Source: CAVXAE01 sp044225565 (GTDB lineage Bacteria > Pseudomonadota > Gammaproteobacteria > Steroidobacterales > Steroidobacteraceae). Taken from it: a stretch of 33,013 nucleotides of DNA. Shown here piece by piece: positions 7,207 through 14,965 of this stretch. Within the stretch, counting starts at the first letter, position 1; every line of letters starts with the position of its first letter. The position numbers and the translations under genes were made by a program. Below the pieces are notes generated by a model. It was not told the DNA's origin and did no database searches. It saw nothing but the letters and a program-made list of their open reading frames with translations. The stretch is taken from contig JBGAIL010000033.1 of the NCBI GenBank assembly GCA_044225565.1, positions 1 through 33,013 of the forward strand, given 5' to 3'.

Positions 7207-8579
7207 GCACCTCTGCCGACCGCGCACTGCTCGAAGAGCAGATAACCGTCTGGCGACAGTATCTGCGCCGCCGGCCCGCTATCCGGGCGGCGGATGTCGA
7301 AGAGCTCGAAGACCATCTGCGCGACCAGATGTCCACGCTCACGAAGGCCGGGCTGGGCTACGACGAGGCCTTCCTCGTCGCGGTCAAACGCATGGGCAGC
7401 CTCGATGCGCTGTCACGCGAGTTCGCGCGGGAGCATTCGGAAAGGCTGTGGAAGCAGCTGGTCATTGGCGTGGGCGCCGATGAGGGTGCGCAGACCACGG
7501 TGTGCCGCGAAACGCTCGTCGTCATCGGCCTAGCGCTGGCTGCTGCGCTGGCCATCAAGCTGCCCGCGCTGTTCGGCGTCGACCTCGGCCACGTCGACGG
7601 TGAACGCTTCTACCTCCGTAACGCCAGCTTGTTCGTGCTACCCCTGCTCACGGGCTACTTTGCGTGGAAGCGTCGGCTCAATCCGATCACCTGTGTGTGG
7701 CTCGCGCTCGCCTTCGCCGCCGCGGGCCTGCTCGCGAACATCTATCCCTTCGCGACGAGCGGCAACACCGAAGCGTTGACCGCGCTGCATCTCCCCATCG
7801 CCCTGTGGCTCGCCGTCGGCGTCGCCTACATCGGTGGCCACTGGCTCGCCGGCGGCAACCGCATGGACTTCGTCAGATTCTCCGGCGAGCTGTTCATTTA
7901 TTACGTGCTCATCGCGCTCGGCGGCGTCGTGCTCACCGCATTCACCATGATGATGTTCGCCGCCATCGGCATGCACGCCGAGACCGTCGCGCAGGACTGG
8001 CTGGTGCCCTGCGGCGCGGCAGGCGCGGTCATCATCGGCTCCTGGCTGGTGGAGGCGAAGCAGAGCGTCATCGAGAACATGGCGCCCGTGCTCACCCGGT
8101 TGTTCACGCCGCTCTTCACTCTGGTGCTCCTGGTGTTCCTGGCCACCATGGCGTGGACGGGCAGCCCCATCGACGTGAAGCGGGAGGTGTTGATCGCCTT
8201 CGACCTGCTGCTGGTGCTGGTCGTCGGCCTGGTGGTCTACGCCATCTCGGCGCGCGATCCGCAGGCGCCACCCGGCTTCTTCGACGGGTTGCAGCTGCTG
8301 CTGGTGGTGGCCGCGCTCGTGGTCGATGCGACGGCACTGGCGGCCATTGCCGCACGCATCGGCGAATTCGGCTTCACTCCCAACCGTGTGGCGGCGCTCG
8401 GCGAGAATCTCATCCTGCTGGTCAATCTCGCAGGGTCGGCATGGCTGTATGCGCGTTTCCTGCGTCACCGCGGCTCTCTCGCTGCTCTCGAACGATGGCA
8501 GGTCGCCTTCCTGCCCGTGTACTCCGTGTGGGCAGCGTTCGTGGTGATCGGCTTCCCGCCTTTGTTCGACTACCAGTAA
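7203..8579 (+). CDS. Polytopic membrane protein with N-terminal permease-prefix-like domain
   Basis: A 458-residue protein. The first ~85 residues form a soluble helical domain (EEQITVWRQYLRRRP, then VEELEDHLRDQMSTLTKAGLGYDEAFLVAVKRMGS) resembling the helical HAAS/permease-prefix domains often encoded next to PadR regulators. About eleven hydrophobic segments follow up to the C-terminus. I chose the ATG at 7203 because it overlaps the padR stop and begins exactly at this domain; the longer frame reads through padR out of frame. The transport or signalling function is unknown. PadR probably controls its expression, and the N-terminal domain may sense or bind a partner. No ATPase is encoded alongside, so it need not be an ABC permease. 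Confidence 0.75.
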   Translation: MSTSADRALLEEQITVWRQYLRRRPAIRAADVEELEDHLRDQMSTLTKAGLGYDEAFLVAVKRMGSLDALSREFAREHSERLWKQLVIGVGADEGAQTTVCRETLVVIGLALAAALAIKLPALFGVDLGHVDGERFYLRNASLFVLPLLTGYFAWKRRLNPITCVWLALAFAAAGLLANIYPFATSGNTEALTALHLPIALWLAVGVAYIGGHWLAGGNRMDFVRFSGELFIYYVLIALGGVVLTAFTMMMFAAIGMHAETVAQDWLVPCGAAGAVIIGSWLVEAKQSVIENMAPVLTRLFTPLFTLVLLVFLATMAWTGSPIDVKREVLIAFDLLLVLVVGLVVYAISARDPQAPPGFFDGLQLLLVVAALVVDATALAAIAARIGEFGFTPNRVAALGENLILLVNLAGSAWLYARFLRHRGSLAALERWQVAFLPVYSVWAAFVVIGFPPLFDYQ

Positions 8580-8604
8580 GTCGCTCTTGACGTATCCTTG
8601 CCGC

Positions 8605-8901
8605 ATGCCCCTCACCGAAAAACAACGTCGTCACCTGCGCGGCCTCGGCCATGCGCTGAAACCCATCGTCTTCATCGGCCAGGCCGGGCTCAGCGCCGCG
8701 GTCATCGCGGAGGCCTCGCGGGCGCTCGCCGATCACGAGCTCATCAAGGTCCGCGTCAGCGGCATGGAGCGGGATGCGCGTGATGAAGCGCTGGAAGCCC
8801 TGGCCGGCGGTACCAAAAGCGAGCTCGTCGGCCGCATCGGGCACACGGCAGTGCTATATCGCGCGAATCCTGAAAAGCGACGCATCGTCCTGCCGGCCTA
8901 G
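8605..8901 (+). CDS. yhbY: YhbY-type RNA-binding (CRM domain) protein
   Basis: A 98-residue CRM-domain protein. The N-terminus (LTEKQRRHLRGLGHALKPIV) followed by the GxxG-like loop FIGQAGLS and the helix-strand ending HELIKVRVSG are characteristic. YhbY binds pre-50S ribosomal particles and contributes to large-subunit assembly. The ATG at 8605 matches the usual family start (MPLTEKQ...); the upstream in-frame ATG adds six unrelated residues. Its last 48 nt overlap, in antisense, the 3' end of the phosphodiesterase gene on the other strand. Confidence 0.9.
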   Translation: MPLTEKQRRHLRGLGHALKPIVFIGQAGLSAAVIAEASRALADHELIKVRVSGMERDARDEALEALAGGTKSELVGRIGHTAVLYRANPEKRRIVLPA

Positions 8902-10320
8902 GCCCGCGCTGAAGAGCGGCTTGCCATCCAGCCCTCGGGGCAAGGGCAGGCCGGCGGCGGCCAGCAATGTGGGTGCGACGTCCACCAGCTGGACGTCGGG
9001 AAGCTGCATGCCCCTGGGGATGTTCGGGCCGGCGAGAAGCAGCATGCCTTCGCCGTCGTGCATGGCAGAGCGCGCACGCCCCAGGCGGCGTGTCACTTCG
9101 GAGAACGGTACGCGCACATCGTCATAGGCCAGCGTGAGCGCCTCGAGGCTGCCTTCACGATAACGCGGCACGCCGCGCTCGATGCTGAGCTTCACCACGA
9201 TCTCGTCCCGGCCGTGCAAGTGTATCTGGAACAACGGGAGGTCCGTCTCCAGCACGCGCACTCTTCGCAGTCGCTCGACGGTGTCTGTGGGCAACGGTTC
9301 TCTGGTGCGAGAGCGATACGCGATCCACCGCGCCACGGGAGCACCGACGATCTGCCGCTCGAGCCCCACGAGCGCGCTCAGCCTGAGGGGATCGATGACA
9401 TACCGCCATTCGCCGACTTCAGTGGATTCCGGCTCAGCCCGCATACCGTGCTCGGACATCACGGCGATCGTGCTGCCCGGGGGTAGCGCCGCGATCATCC
9501 GGCCGAGCACGCGATCCGTCTGCACGTAAGCTTCGGTCACCGCATTGCCGAAGCGTCCGGCGGACTCTCCTGAAGCGTCCGCGAAGAGCTCGGGCTCGTG
9601 GTACCGCCAGAACCGGTGGGAGACGAAATCGACCAGGAACGTGTGAAAGGTGCGCAGCTCCGGCTGGAAACGGCGGCACAAGCCCAGGAAGAGATCCGCG
9701 CTGAGATCCAGCTTGGCGCGACGGAGCATCAGCGATTTCTGCTCGGCGTCGGCGAGCAGCGTGGAGCGCATGACAGTTGCGGTAATGGAGGCGAGAGTGC
9801 GCAATCGCGCGCCGTGATCCATCAGGGTTCGTGCGGTGCGCAGGCGGGAAGAGGCCGCGGACCTGCCGCCTCCCACGCGCTCCGCATTCTGCTGCTCGCG
9901 ATCCAGCGCCTTGATGCACGAAAGCTCCGGCGGCCATGTCCTCGTGTCTCGCGCCAGGTGCGAAGGCACCACGAACCCGTCGATCCGCGGGGGCGGCCAG
10001 TCCAGCGGCCATCCATAGATCCCGGCGCGGCGGCCGTGCTGCGCGAAAACATCCCAGATGGCCGGAACGCGAAGGTCGTCGGCAGTGTGATAGAAGCGCG
10101 TGACGCCGTGGCGCTGCGGCTCGCATCCCGTCGCGAGCGAGGCCCACGCCACCTGCGGACGGAAATGCTTGTCCCCATCGACGAGCACCGACAGCAGCTT
10201 CGCACTGCATCCGCCGTCCTGCAGCCTTGCCATGTTCGGCAGCCGGCCCGCGGCGATGAGCGGCTCCGCCACACTCCAGGTGGCGCCGGAGATGCCGAAG
10301 ACGAAAACCGGGCTACTCAT
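8854..10320 (-). CDS. Alkaline-phosphatase-fold phosphodiesterase-like protein
   Basis: A 488-residue protein of the type I phosphodiesterase/nucleotide pyrophosphatase (alkaline phosphatase superfamily) fold. Fold markers are FGISGATW at the start, AWASLATG (58-65), VDFVSHRFWRYHEP with D231 and H235, MSEHGM with E290 and H291, and a C-terminal QLVDVAPTLLAAAGLP-type block. Three expected catalytic features differ: the metal aspartate of GLDGATW is serine (S11), the nucleophile Thr of AWTS is Ala (A60), and SDHG reads SEHG. It may be catalytically altered or inactive. The start at 10320 overlaps the GT4 stop by eight nucleotides (ATGAGTAG), so it is translated as the last gene of the sulfotransferase-GT4 unit. 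Longer frame upstream is arginine-rich shadow. Confidence 0.75.
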   Translation of the reverse strand: MSSPVFVFGISGATWSVAEPLIAAGRLPNMARLQDGGCSAKLLSVLVDGDKHFRPQVAWASLATGCEPQRHGVTRFYHTADDLRVPAIWDVFAQHGRRAGIYGWPLDWPPPRIDGFVVPSHLARDTRTWPPELSCIKALDREQQNAERVGGGRSAASSRLRTARTLMDHGARLRTLASITATVMRSTLLADAEQKSLMLRRAKLDLSADLFLGLCRRFQPELRTFHTFLVDFVSHRFWRYHEPELFADASGESAGRFGNAVTEAYVQTDRVLGRMIAALPPGSTIAVMSEHGMRAEPESTEVGEWRYVIDPLRLSALVGLERQIVGAPVARWIAYRSRTREPLPTDTVERLRRVRVLETDLPLFQIHLHGRDEIVVKLSIERGVPRYREGSLEALTLAYDDVRVPFSEVTRRLGRARSAMHDGEGMLLLAGPNIPRGMQLPDVQLVDVAPTLLAAAGLPLPRGLDGKPLFSAGLGRQDDASLFRIRAI

Positions 10321-11629
10321 GGGCCGCCGGCGTGGGAAGCGCGCCGTTCTCGGGCCGCTGGAACTGCCGGTAGACCTCGAGCAGCCGTTCCTCCGAGAAC
10401 GTCCAGGCCAGCTCCTGCTCGACGCGGCGTCGGCCGAGCGCCCCGAGGCGAGCGCGCAGTCCGGCATCGTCTGCCAGGCGAAGAATCTCGAGCGCGAGCT
10501 GGCGATAGTCGTTGCCGCCCGCATAGAGCGCCGCATCTCCGCACATGCGCCGGGTCTCGCCCAGGTCGAAAGCCACCATCGCCTTGCCGAGCGCCATGTA
10601 CTCGAGGGACTTCACCATCACGCAGGCGTCGGTGAACGCATTCTTGAGATCGGGCTGCACGCAGAACGAGCAGTTTGCGAGGCGGGCCATGGCGTCACGC
10701 GGGCTCAGCCGGCCCGTGAACTCGACGATGTCCTCGATGTGGAGCGCCTGCGACATTCCGACGAGGTCCGCGTGTGCGCTGCCGCTGCCGATGAGCACGA
10801 AGCGGATGCCCCCGCGATCCAGCACGTGGCGGATGTGGTGTGCCGCGCTGAGCAGGTTGTCGATGCCGTCCTGCGGATTCATGTCACCGATGTAGCCGAC
10901 TTCCACAGGTCGCTCGCCTGCCGGGGTGGGAAGCTGCGACTGCAAAGACGCTGGCGCCGGGGCCGCTGTTGCTGGTGCCGACTCCACTGCAGGCGCCGGA
11001 AACGCCGTCATGTCCGGCCCGTTGCGGACCAGCGTGATCCGCTCGCTGGAGATTCCCGTTCGTGCCTGCACCCGTCGCATCGCCGTCTCGCTGGTCGTGA
11101 ACACGTGGTTCGCCGTGTGCGCGGTGCAGCGTTCCAGCGCCAGGAGAACCGAGCGAATCGCACGCGAGCTCCCATACCGTACTTCACACAACTCCGGGCA
11201 CAGGTCGTGCAGGTCGAACACGAACCGCCGACCGAACAGCCGGCACACGCCGCCCAGCGGAAAGAAGATGTCCGGCGGATTGCAGGCGTGCAGCACGTCG
11301 AAGCGCGCCCTGGCCAACCCGGTGAGCACACCGATCCCGATGCTGAAGAAGCTGTACAGATACTCCAGCGCATGCCCGATCACACCGCCGGGAAAAGACG
11401 GCAACGGATAGTGGTAGACGGTCACCCCTTCTTCCACGCTCCGAAACGCATCGCCCGGATACCGCGGGCACAAGACCCACACTCTGCAGCCCGCCCGCGT
11501 CAGCGTTCGCGCGATGTTCCTGACGCGAGTGTCATATGTATAGCTGGTGTTCTCTATTGCGATGAGCACGCGAAGGTGGAGCGGGTTTCCCGCTCTCCCG
11601 GCGCGATTGGCGGAGAAGTCAGGGCTCAT
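10313..11629 (-). CDS. GT4-family glycosyltransferase
   Basis: A 438-residue GT-B-fold glycosyltransferase, probably a retaining GT4 enzyme adding a sugar to a polysaccharide or lipid-linked glycan. The N-terminal domain shows LIAIENTSYTYDTRVRNIA and HACNPPDIFFPLG, with FDLHDLCPEL mid-domain. The C-terminal domain has VGYIGDMNPQDGIDNLL and the nucleotide-sugar binding block SLEYMALGKAMVAFDLGETR, with the EX7E-like pair. A proline/alanine-rich insert lies between domains. The ATG at 11629 overlaps the end of the sulfotransferase gene by 11 nt and starts right before the conserved domain; the longer reading frame is out of family. The sugar donor cannot be told from sequence. Confidence 0.85.
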   Translation of the reverse strand: MSPDFSANRAGRAGNPLHLRVLIAIENTSYTYDTRVRNIARTLTRAGCRVWVLCPRYPGDAFRSVEEGVTVYHYPLPSFPGGVIGHALEYLYSFFSIGIGVLTGLARARFDVLHACNPPDIFFPLGGVCRLFGRRFVFDLHDLCPELCEVRYGSSRAIRSVLLALERCTAHTANHVFTTSETAMRRVQARTGISSERITLVRNGPDMTAFPAPAVESAPATAAPAPASLQSQLPTPAGERPVEVGYIGDMNPQDGIDNLLSAAHHIRHVLDRGGIRFVLIGSGSAHADLVGMSQALHIEDIVEFTGRLSPRDAMARLANCSFCVQPDLKNAFTDACVMVKSLEYMALGKAMVAFDLGETRRMCGDAALYAGGNDYRQLALEILRLADDAGLRARLGALGRRRVEQELAWTFSEERLLEVYRQFQRPENGALPTPAAHE

Positions 11630-12365
11630 ACCCGTACTCGCGGGCCTGCTCGCGAATTCTCGCCGCCAGGCGGGAATCCAGCCGTTGCAGGTCGCTCCAC
11701 GATACCGGCTCATGTTCCGCCGGCGTGGACGACCCGAGCGCGCGCCTGATGAGCGGGCTCGGCTCCAGGCGCAGCCGCTCGCAAAGCTCTTCGTAAACGT
11801 GAAAGAGCCACCCGCTCGAGCGGGTGTTCACGTCGCTGGAAAGGCGGCGCACGGCTTCAGGGTCGGCTTTCACCTCGAGCCGTGAGCACAGCTGTGCGAA
11901 GGCGCCCTCGAGATCTTCGATCCGATAGCGCCAGTCCGCGATCTTCCCGGCCTCGAGATTCCAGTAGTGCCAGTACCTGGCGCTGCGCAGCAGCAGCGGC
12001 TCATCCATGCCCACCGGCACGTGCTCGCAGATGAATCGCCACGTGGCTTCCTTGAACGTGGCGGCGGACGCGATCACCCGCAGCGGATGCCGCACCTGTT
12101 GGAAGGCTTGCTCGAATTCGAGCCGGCCACGCGCGGCCCCGAAAGGAACCCGCGCCGCATCGACCGCCAGATACCAGGATGCGATGCCGTCGCGCCCGAC
12201 ACGCTCGTGCGGAACGTCGAGTCCCAGCCGGCGCAGGAGAAAGGAGGTGTATTTCGTGCCGCTGCGCCCGCAGCCGGTGATCAGAACGCGGCGAATCGAA
12301 GCCGTTCCGGACGGTGCGACAGAAGTGGCGCGTGAGGCGGGCCGCGCTAGGGGTCCGTGCATCAT
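11619..12365 (-). CDS. Sulfotransferase-like P-loop protein
   Basis: A 248-residue protein with a sulfotransferase-type PAPS-binding loop, TGCGRSGTKYTSFLLRRLG (about residues 30-48), and a 3'-phosphate-binding block QQVRHPLRVIASA further on, as in carbohydrate sulfotransferases. It probably transfers sulfate to a sugar, although such P-loop proteins can be misannotated and the acceptor is unknown. The start is one of two tandem ATGs (12365, 12362) with a GTG just before; no strong Shine-Dalgarno helps decide. It is the first gene of an overlapping three-gene unit with the GT4 and the phosphodiesterase-like protein, so the three probably act on one glycan. No PAPS synthesis genes are nearby. 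Confidence 0.7.
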   Translation of the reverse strand: MMHGPLARPASRATSVAPSGTASIRRVLITGCGRSGTKYTSFLLRRLGLDVPHERVGRDGIASWYLAVDAARVPFGAARGRLEFEQAFQQVRHPLRVIASAATFKEATWRFICEHVPVGMDEPLLLRSARYWHYWNLEAGKIADWRYRIEDLEGAFAQLCSRLEVKADPEAVRRLSSDVNTRSSGWLFHVYEELCERLRLEPSPLIRRALGSSTPAEHEPVSWSDLQRLDSRLAARIREQAREYGYEP

Positions 12366-12384
12366 CACCGGCGGGCTCTGGAAT

Positions 12385-12402
12385 GCGCCTCGAGGCGCGT
12401 TC
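12385..12402. repeat. Perfect-core hairpin upstream of the sulfotransferase gene
   Basis: GCGCCTCGAGGCGC forms a 14-nt palindrome, extended by GAA/TTC-type flanks, about 20 nt upstream of the sulfotransferase start. It could be an operator, part of the 5' leader, or a terminator remnant for plus-strand transcription. Evidence is only the symmetry. Confidence 0.35.
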
Positions 12403-12552
12403 TTGTTGTGGTTGCGCCGGAGCCTACTCTGCGGTGTCGGGAGCGTCCAGCTTGAATTGTCTTAATCGAGAGGGATTCAGCGCGATCCGTCGCATCGTCG
12501 TCCTGCCGGGGTTTCGCTCCGCACCGCAGCACGAAGCCAGGTGCGCTCGAAA

Positions 12553-12571
12553 CCTCGCGTGTGGCGCGAGG
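12553..12571 (-). terminator. Hairpin downstream of the 31-aa ORF
   Basis: A seven-base-pair stem (CCTCGCG with CGCGAGG, five-nucleotide loop) lies about 50 nt after the small ORF in its direction of transcription, followed by TTT. It fits a short intrinsic terminator for a monocistronic small gene. Confidence 0.45.
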
Positions 12572-12619
12572 CTGCCGTCATCCCAGAGCGATGCCGCGCA
12601 GCCCCGGCCCCACGTTCCA

Positions 12620-12715
12620 CTACGCACGCCATGCATTCGTGACGCCCTCGGCGCCGACGGCAACCAGCAGAGAGATCGTGGCGAACATACCGACCATGAG
12701 CAGGAAAGTGATCAT
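12620..12715 (-). CDS. 31-aa single-pass membrane miniprotein
   Basis: An ORF of 31 codons, ATG at 12715 to TAG at 12620-12622, is preceded by a very good GAGGAG Shine-Dalgarno at six-to-seven nucleotide spacing. The peptide begins MITFLLMVGMFATISLL and stays hydrophobic to about residue 21, then ends in a short polar tail (AEGVTNAWRA). This is the profile of a one-helix inner-membrane miniprotein. A terminator-like hairpin follows, so it appears to be its own small transcription unit between the glycan cluster and the ECF sigma gene. It matches no family I recognise. The function is unknown; candidates are a regulator of a membrane complex or a small hydrophobic toxin, neither supported beyond size and hydrophobicity. 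Confidence 0.6.
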   Translation of the reverse strand: MITFLLMVGMFATISLLVAVGAEGVTNAWRA

Positions 12716-12937
12716 TTGAGACTCCTCGGCGGGGGGTGTGTCGTGTCCCGCGGTGCCCGTAGAACCCGGCGCCCCGGGATTTGTTGCAGCCCCCGGGGAA
12801 GAACGCCATCCCCGGGGAGGGTGCCGGGCCCGCCGGGATGCCGCGCCGCCGCTGGAACGCCACGCGGCCAGCCGAAAAGCCCCGGTTTCCGGCTCGATTT
12901 AAACGCCCGCCACCCTGTGCGACTCTAAGCCCGGCAC
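12716..12937. promoter_or_regulatory. Intergenic region before the ECF sigma gene
   Basis: This 222-nt gap must hold the promoters of the divergent small ORF and the sigma factor gene. It contains three closely spaced CCCCGG-type palindromic blocks (about 12770-12822) and a TCTAA motif at about 12924-12928 near the sigma start that resembles an ECF -10 box. No matching GAAC-type -35 at the right distance is evident. Confidence 0.3.
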
Positions 12938-13501
12938 ATGACCTCCCTGGCCTCAGCACTGGCGGACGACGCGGGCGACCCCGAATCCACGCTCATCCGG
13001 CGTGCCCGGGGAGGGGACTCCAGGGCTTTCGAGGGCCTCTACCGGGAGCATGCCGGGCGGGTGTACGGCCTGTGCCTGCGCCTGGCGGGCGACAGGGCCA
13101 GTGCCGAGGATTTCACCCAGGAGACCTTCATCAATGCATGGCGCGCACTCCCCCGGTTCGAGGCCCGCAGCTCGTTCAAGACCTGGCTGCACCGCATCGC
13201 CGTGAACGTGGTGATGCACAAGCGTCGCCGTCGCTCCTCCAGGGAAGAGACGGTGGAGGATGCCGAGCCCTACCTGGAAGGCAGCTGGCAGTTCGAGACG
13301 CCGGTGGAGATGAGCGAGATCGAAGCGGCCATCGCCAAGTTGCCGGAAGGCGCGCGCGATGCGCTCGTGTTGTTCGGCATCTATGGCTATTCGCACGAGG
13401 AAGTGGCGGAGATGCTCGGCATCGCCGAAGGTACGTGCCGCGCGCAGCTGCATCGCGCGCGCAAGCTCATGCGGGACCGTCTGCAGGTGGAGATTCACTG
13501 A
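12938..13501 (+). CDS. ECF-family RNA polymerase sigma factor
   Basis: A 187-residue sigma-70-family protein with only regions 2 and 4. Region 2 covers FEGLYREHAGRVYGLCLRL and AEDFTQETFINAWRAL, with core-binding and -10 recognition features. A short acidic linker follows (REETVEDAEPYLEGS). Region 4 shows the helix-turn-helix YSHEEVAEMLGIAEGTCRAQLHRARKLM for -35 recognition. It is an RpoE-like ECF factor. The stop is followed two nucleotides later (13503) by the next gene, so sigma, membrane protein and DUF4097 protein form an operon. The trigger is probably an envelope signal relayed by the neighbouring membrane protein. Confidence 0.92.
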   Translation: MTSLASALADDAGDPESTLIRRARGGDSRAFEGLYREHAGRVYGLCLRLAGDRASAEDFTQETFINAWRALPRFEARSSFKTWLHRIAVNVVMHKRRRRSSREETVEDAEPYLEGSWQFETPVEMSEIEAAIAKLPEGARDALVLFGIYGYSHEEVAEMLGIAEGTCRAQLHRARKLMRDRLQVEIH

Positions 13502-13502
13502 C

Positions 13503-14081
13503 ATGACCCACGATCAGCACAATCATTCCGCCGGCTCGCGAGTGACTTCACTGAGCGGGCTGAATACGGACATTCCTCCCATGCGGGATCTGTGGCCGGG
13601 CATCGAAGCGCGCATCGCGAGCGAGGTGCCGAGAGGATCAGGCAATGAGCAAGGGTCTTCGCGCCTGCGCGGAACGCCTTCCCGCTGGCTCGCCATGGCG
13701 GCCATCGTTTCGGCGCTCGCCGTGGGCGTATGGCTGGGTCGCAATGCCTTGCCGGTGCGCGAAGGGACCGCGCCTGTCGCTACTGCGGCGAATGGAAGCC
13801 TGCTGCCTGCCGCGTTCGTCACCAACCCCGCGTATGTGAAGCAGCGCGAGGCGCTGCTCGCTTCGTACGAAGCGCAGCTGCGCGCGCTTCCGCCTCAGAC
13901 CCGGGACAAGGTGGTGGCGAGCCTCGCTGCCATCCACAAGTGCATGCAGGACATCCAGGAAGCCCTGGGCCGCGAGCCCGGCAATGCCTTGCTGCAGGAG
14001 CTGCTGGTGAACACTTACCAAGACGAGATGCGCGTCCTCACGGCCGTGCACGAAGCCGGCGACGTCCGGAAGGAGATCTGA
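13503..14081 (+). CDS. Putative membrane anti-sigma factor
   Basis: A 192-residue protein encoded directly after the ECF sigma gene. The cytoplasmic N-terminal ~65 residues include MRDLWPGIEARIASEV, a common segment in anti-sigma-like proteins. One membrane segment follows (about WLAMAAIVSALAVGVWLG), then a ~110-residue periplasmic part rich in helices (KQREALLASYEAQLRALPPQ and QEALGREPGNALLQELL). It lacks the HxxxCxxC zinc motif of ZAS-type anti-sigmas, although the N-terminal stretch contains several histidines. Assignment rests on position and topology. The ATG at 13503 is chosen because it follows the sigma stop by one nucleotide. Confidence 0.65.
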   Translation: MTHDQHNHSAGSRVTSLSGLNTDIPPMRDLWPGIEARIASEVPRGSGNEQGSSRLRGTPSRWLAMAAIVSALAVGVWLGRNALPVREGTAPVATAANGSLLPAAFVTNPAYVKQREALLASYEAQLRALPPQTRDKVVASLAAIHKCMQDIQEALGREPGNALLQELLVNTYQDEMRVLTAVHEAGDVRKEI

Positions 14082-14083
14082 TC

Positions 14084-14965
14084 ATGCGTACTCAACTGGT
14101 GGCGGTGGCCACGCTGATGGCGGGCGCGTCGACGTGGGCCCAGGCCTACGATCGCGATCTCGAGCAGAAGGTGGCCGCCGACGCGAGCGGTGCCGTCGAG
14201 ATCTCGAATGTCGCAGGCAGCCTGGACATCACGGGCTGGGATCGTGCCGAAGTCGAAGTGCGGGGCACGGTCGGCGATGGAGTGGACAAGGTGGAGGTGT
14301 CCGGCGGTGGAAGCCGCACCTACGTGAAGGTGATCACGCGCCGGAACACCAGCGATGGCGAAGCGCACCTGCAGATCAACGTGCCCAAGGGCAGTGAAGT
14401 GACGGCCACTGCGGTCAGCGCGGACATCGCTTCGAAGCGTGTGACGGGGCGGCAGCGGCTCACCACGGTGAGCGGCGGCATCCAGGCGGAAATCGCGGGC
14501 GCGGATTCGCAGGTGAAGAGCGTGAGCGGGGACATTCACCTCCAGGGCTCGCGCCAGCCGGCGGACGTCCGGCTGAGCACGGTGAGCGGCGACCTGCGCC
14601 TGGAGCGGGCCGCAGGAGACGTGGATGCCACTTCGGTGAGCGGGACTGTGAGCGTGGAGGTGAACCCCGCGAAGAGCGTTCGGCTGCATTCCACTGCGGG
14701 CGATCTCACGTTTACCGGGCAGCTCGCCCAGAACGGCAGCCTCGATGCCGAGACCGTGAGCGGCGAGGTGAAGCTCGCGGCGGGGGGCGGCTACGAGTAC
14801 GAGGCGCTCACCTTCAGCGGCGAGATCGAGAATTGCTTCGGCAGGCAGGCCGAGCGCACTTCGCCTTACGGACCGGGCAGTCGGCTCAACGGCAAGCTCG
14901 GCGAAGGCGGCGGGCGGGTGCGCGTGAAGGCGATGAGCGGGGACATCAATCTGTGCGACAAGTGA
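14084..14965 (+). CDS. DUF4097-type secreted beta-repeat protein
   Basis: A 293-residue exported protein with a signal peptide ending near WAQA and a mature part built of short beta repeats. The repeat unit centres on xVSGDx or xVSGxV and recurs about seven times (TTVSGGIQAE, SVSGDIHLQ, TVSGDLRLE, SVSGTVSVE, TVSGEVKLA, TFSGEIEN, AMSGDINLC), as expected for a beta-solenoid of the DUF4097 family. Function is unknown; these proteins recur next to ECF sigma/anti-sigma pairs and may sense or respond to envelope stress. It begins two nucleotides after the preceding stop. The last 42 nt of the gene are the left arm of the quasi-palindrome described separately, so its C-terminal coding end is duplicated in inverted orientation just downstream. 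Confidence 0.8.
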   Translation: MRTQLVAVATLMAGASTWAQAYDRDLEQKVAADASGAVEISNVAGSLDITGWDRAEVEVRGTVGDGVDKVEVSGGGSRTYVKVITRRNTSDGEAHLQINVPKGSEVTATAVSADIASKRVTGRQRLTTVSGGIQAEIAGADSQVKSVSGDIHLQGSRQPADVRLSTVSGDLRLERAAGDVDATSVSGTVSVEVNPAKSVRLHSTAGDLTFTGQLAQNGSLDAETVSGEVKLAAGGGYEYEALTFSGEIENCFGRQAERTSPYGPGSRLNGKLGEGGGRVRVKAMSGDINLCDK

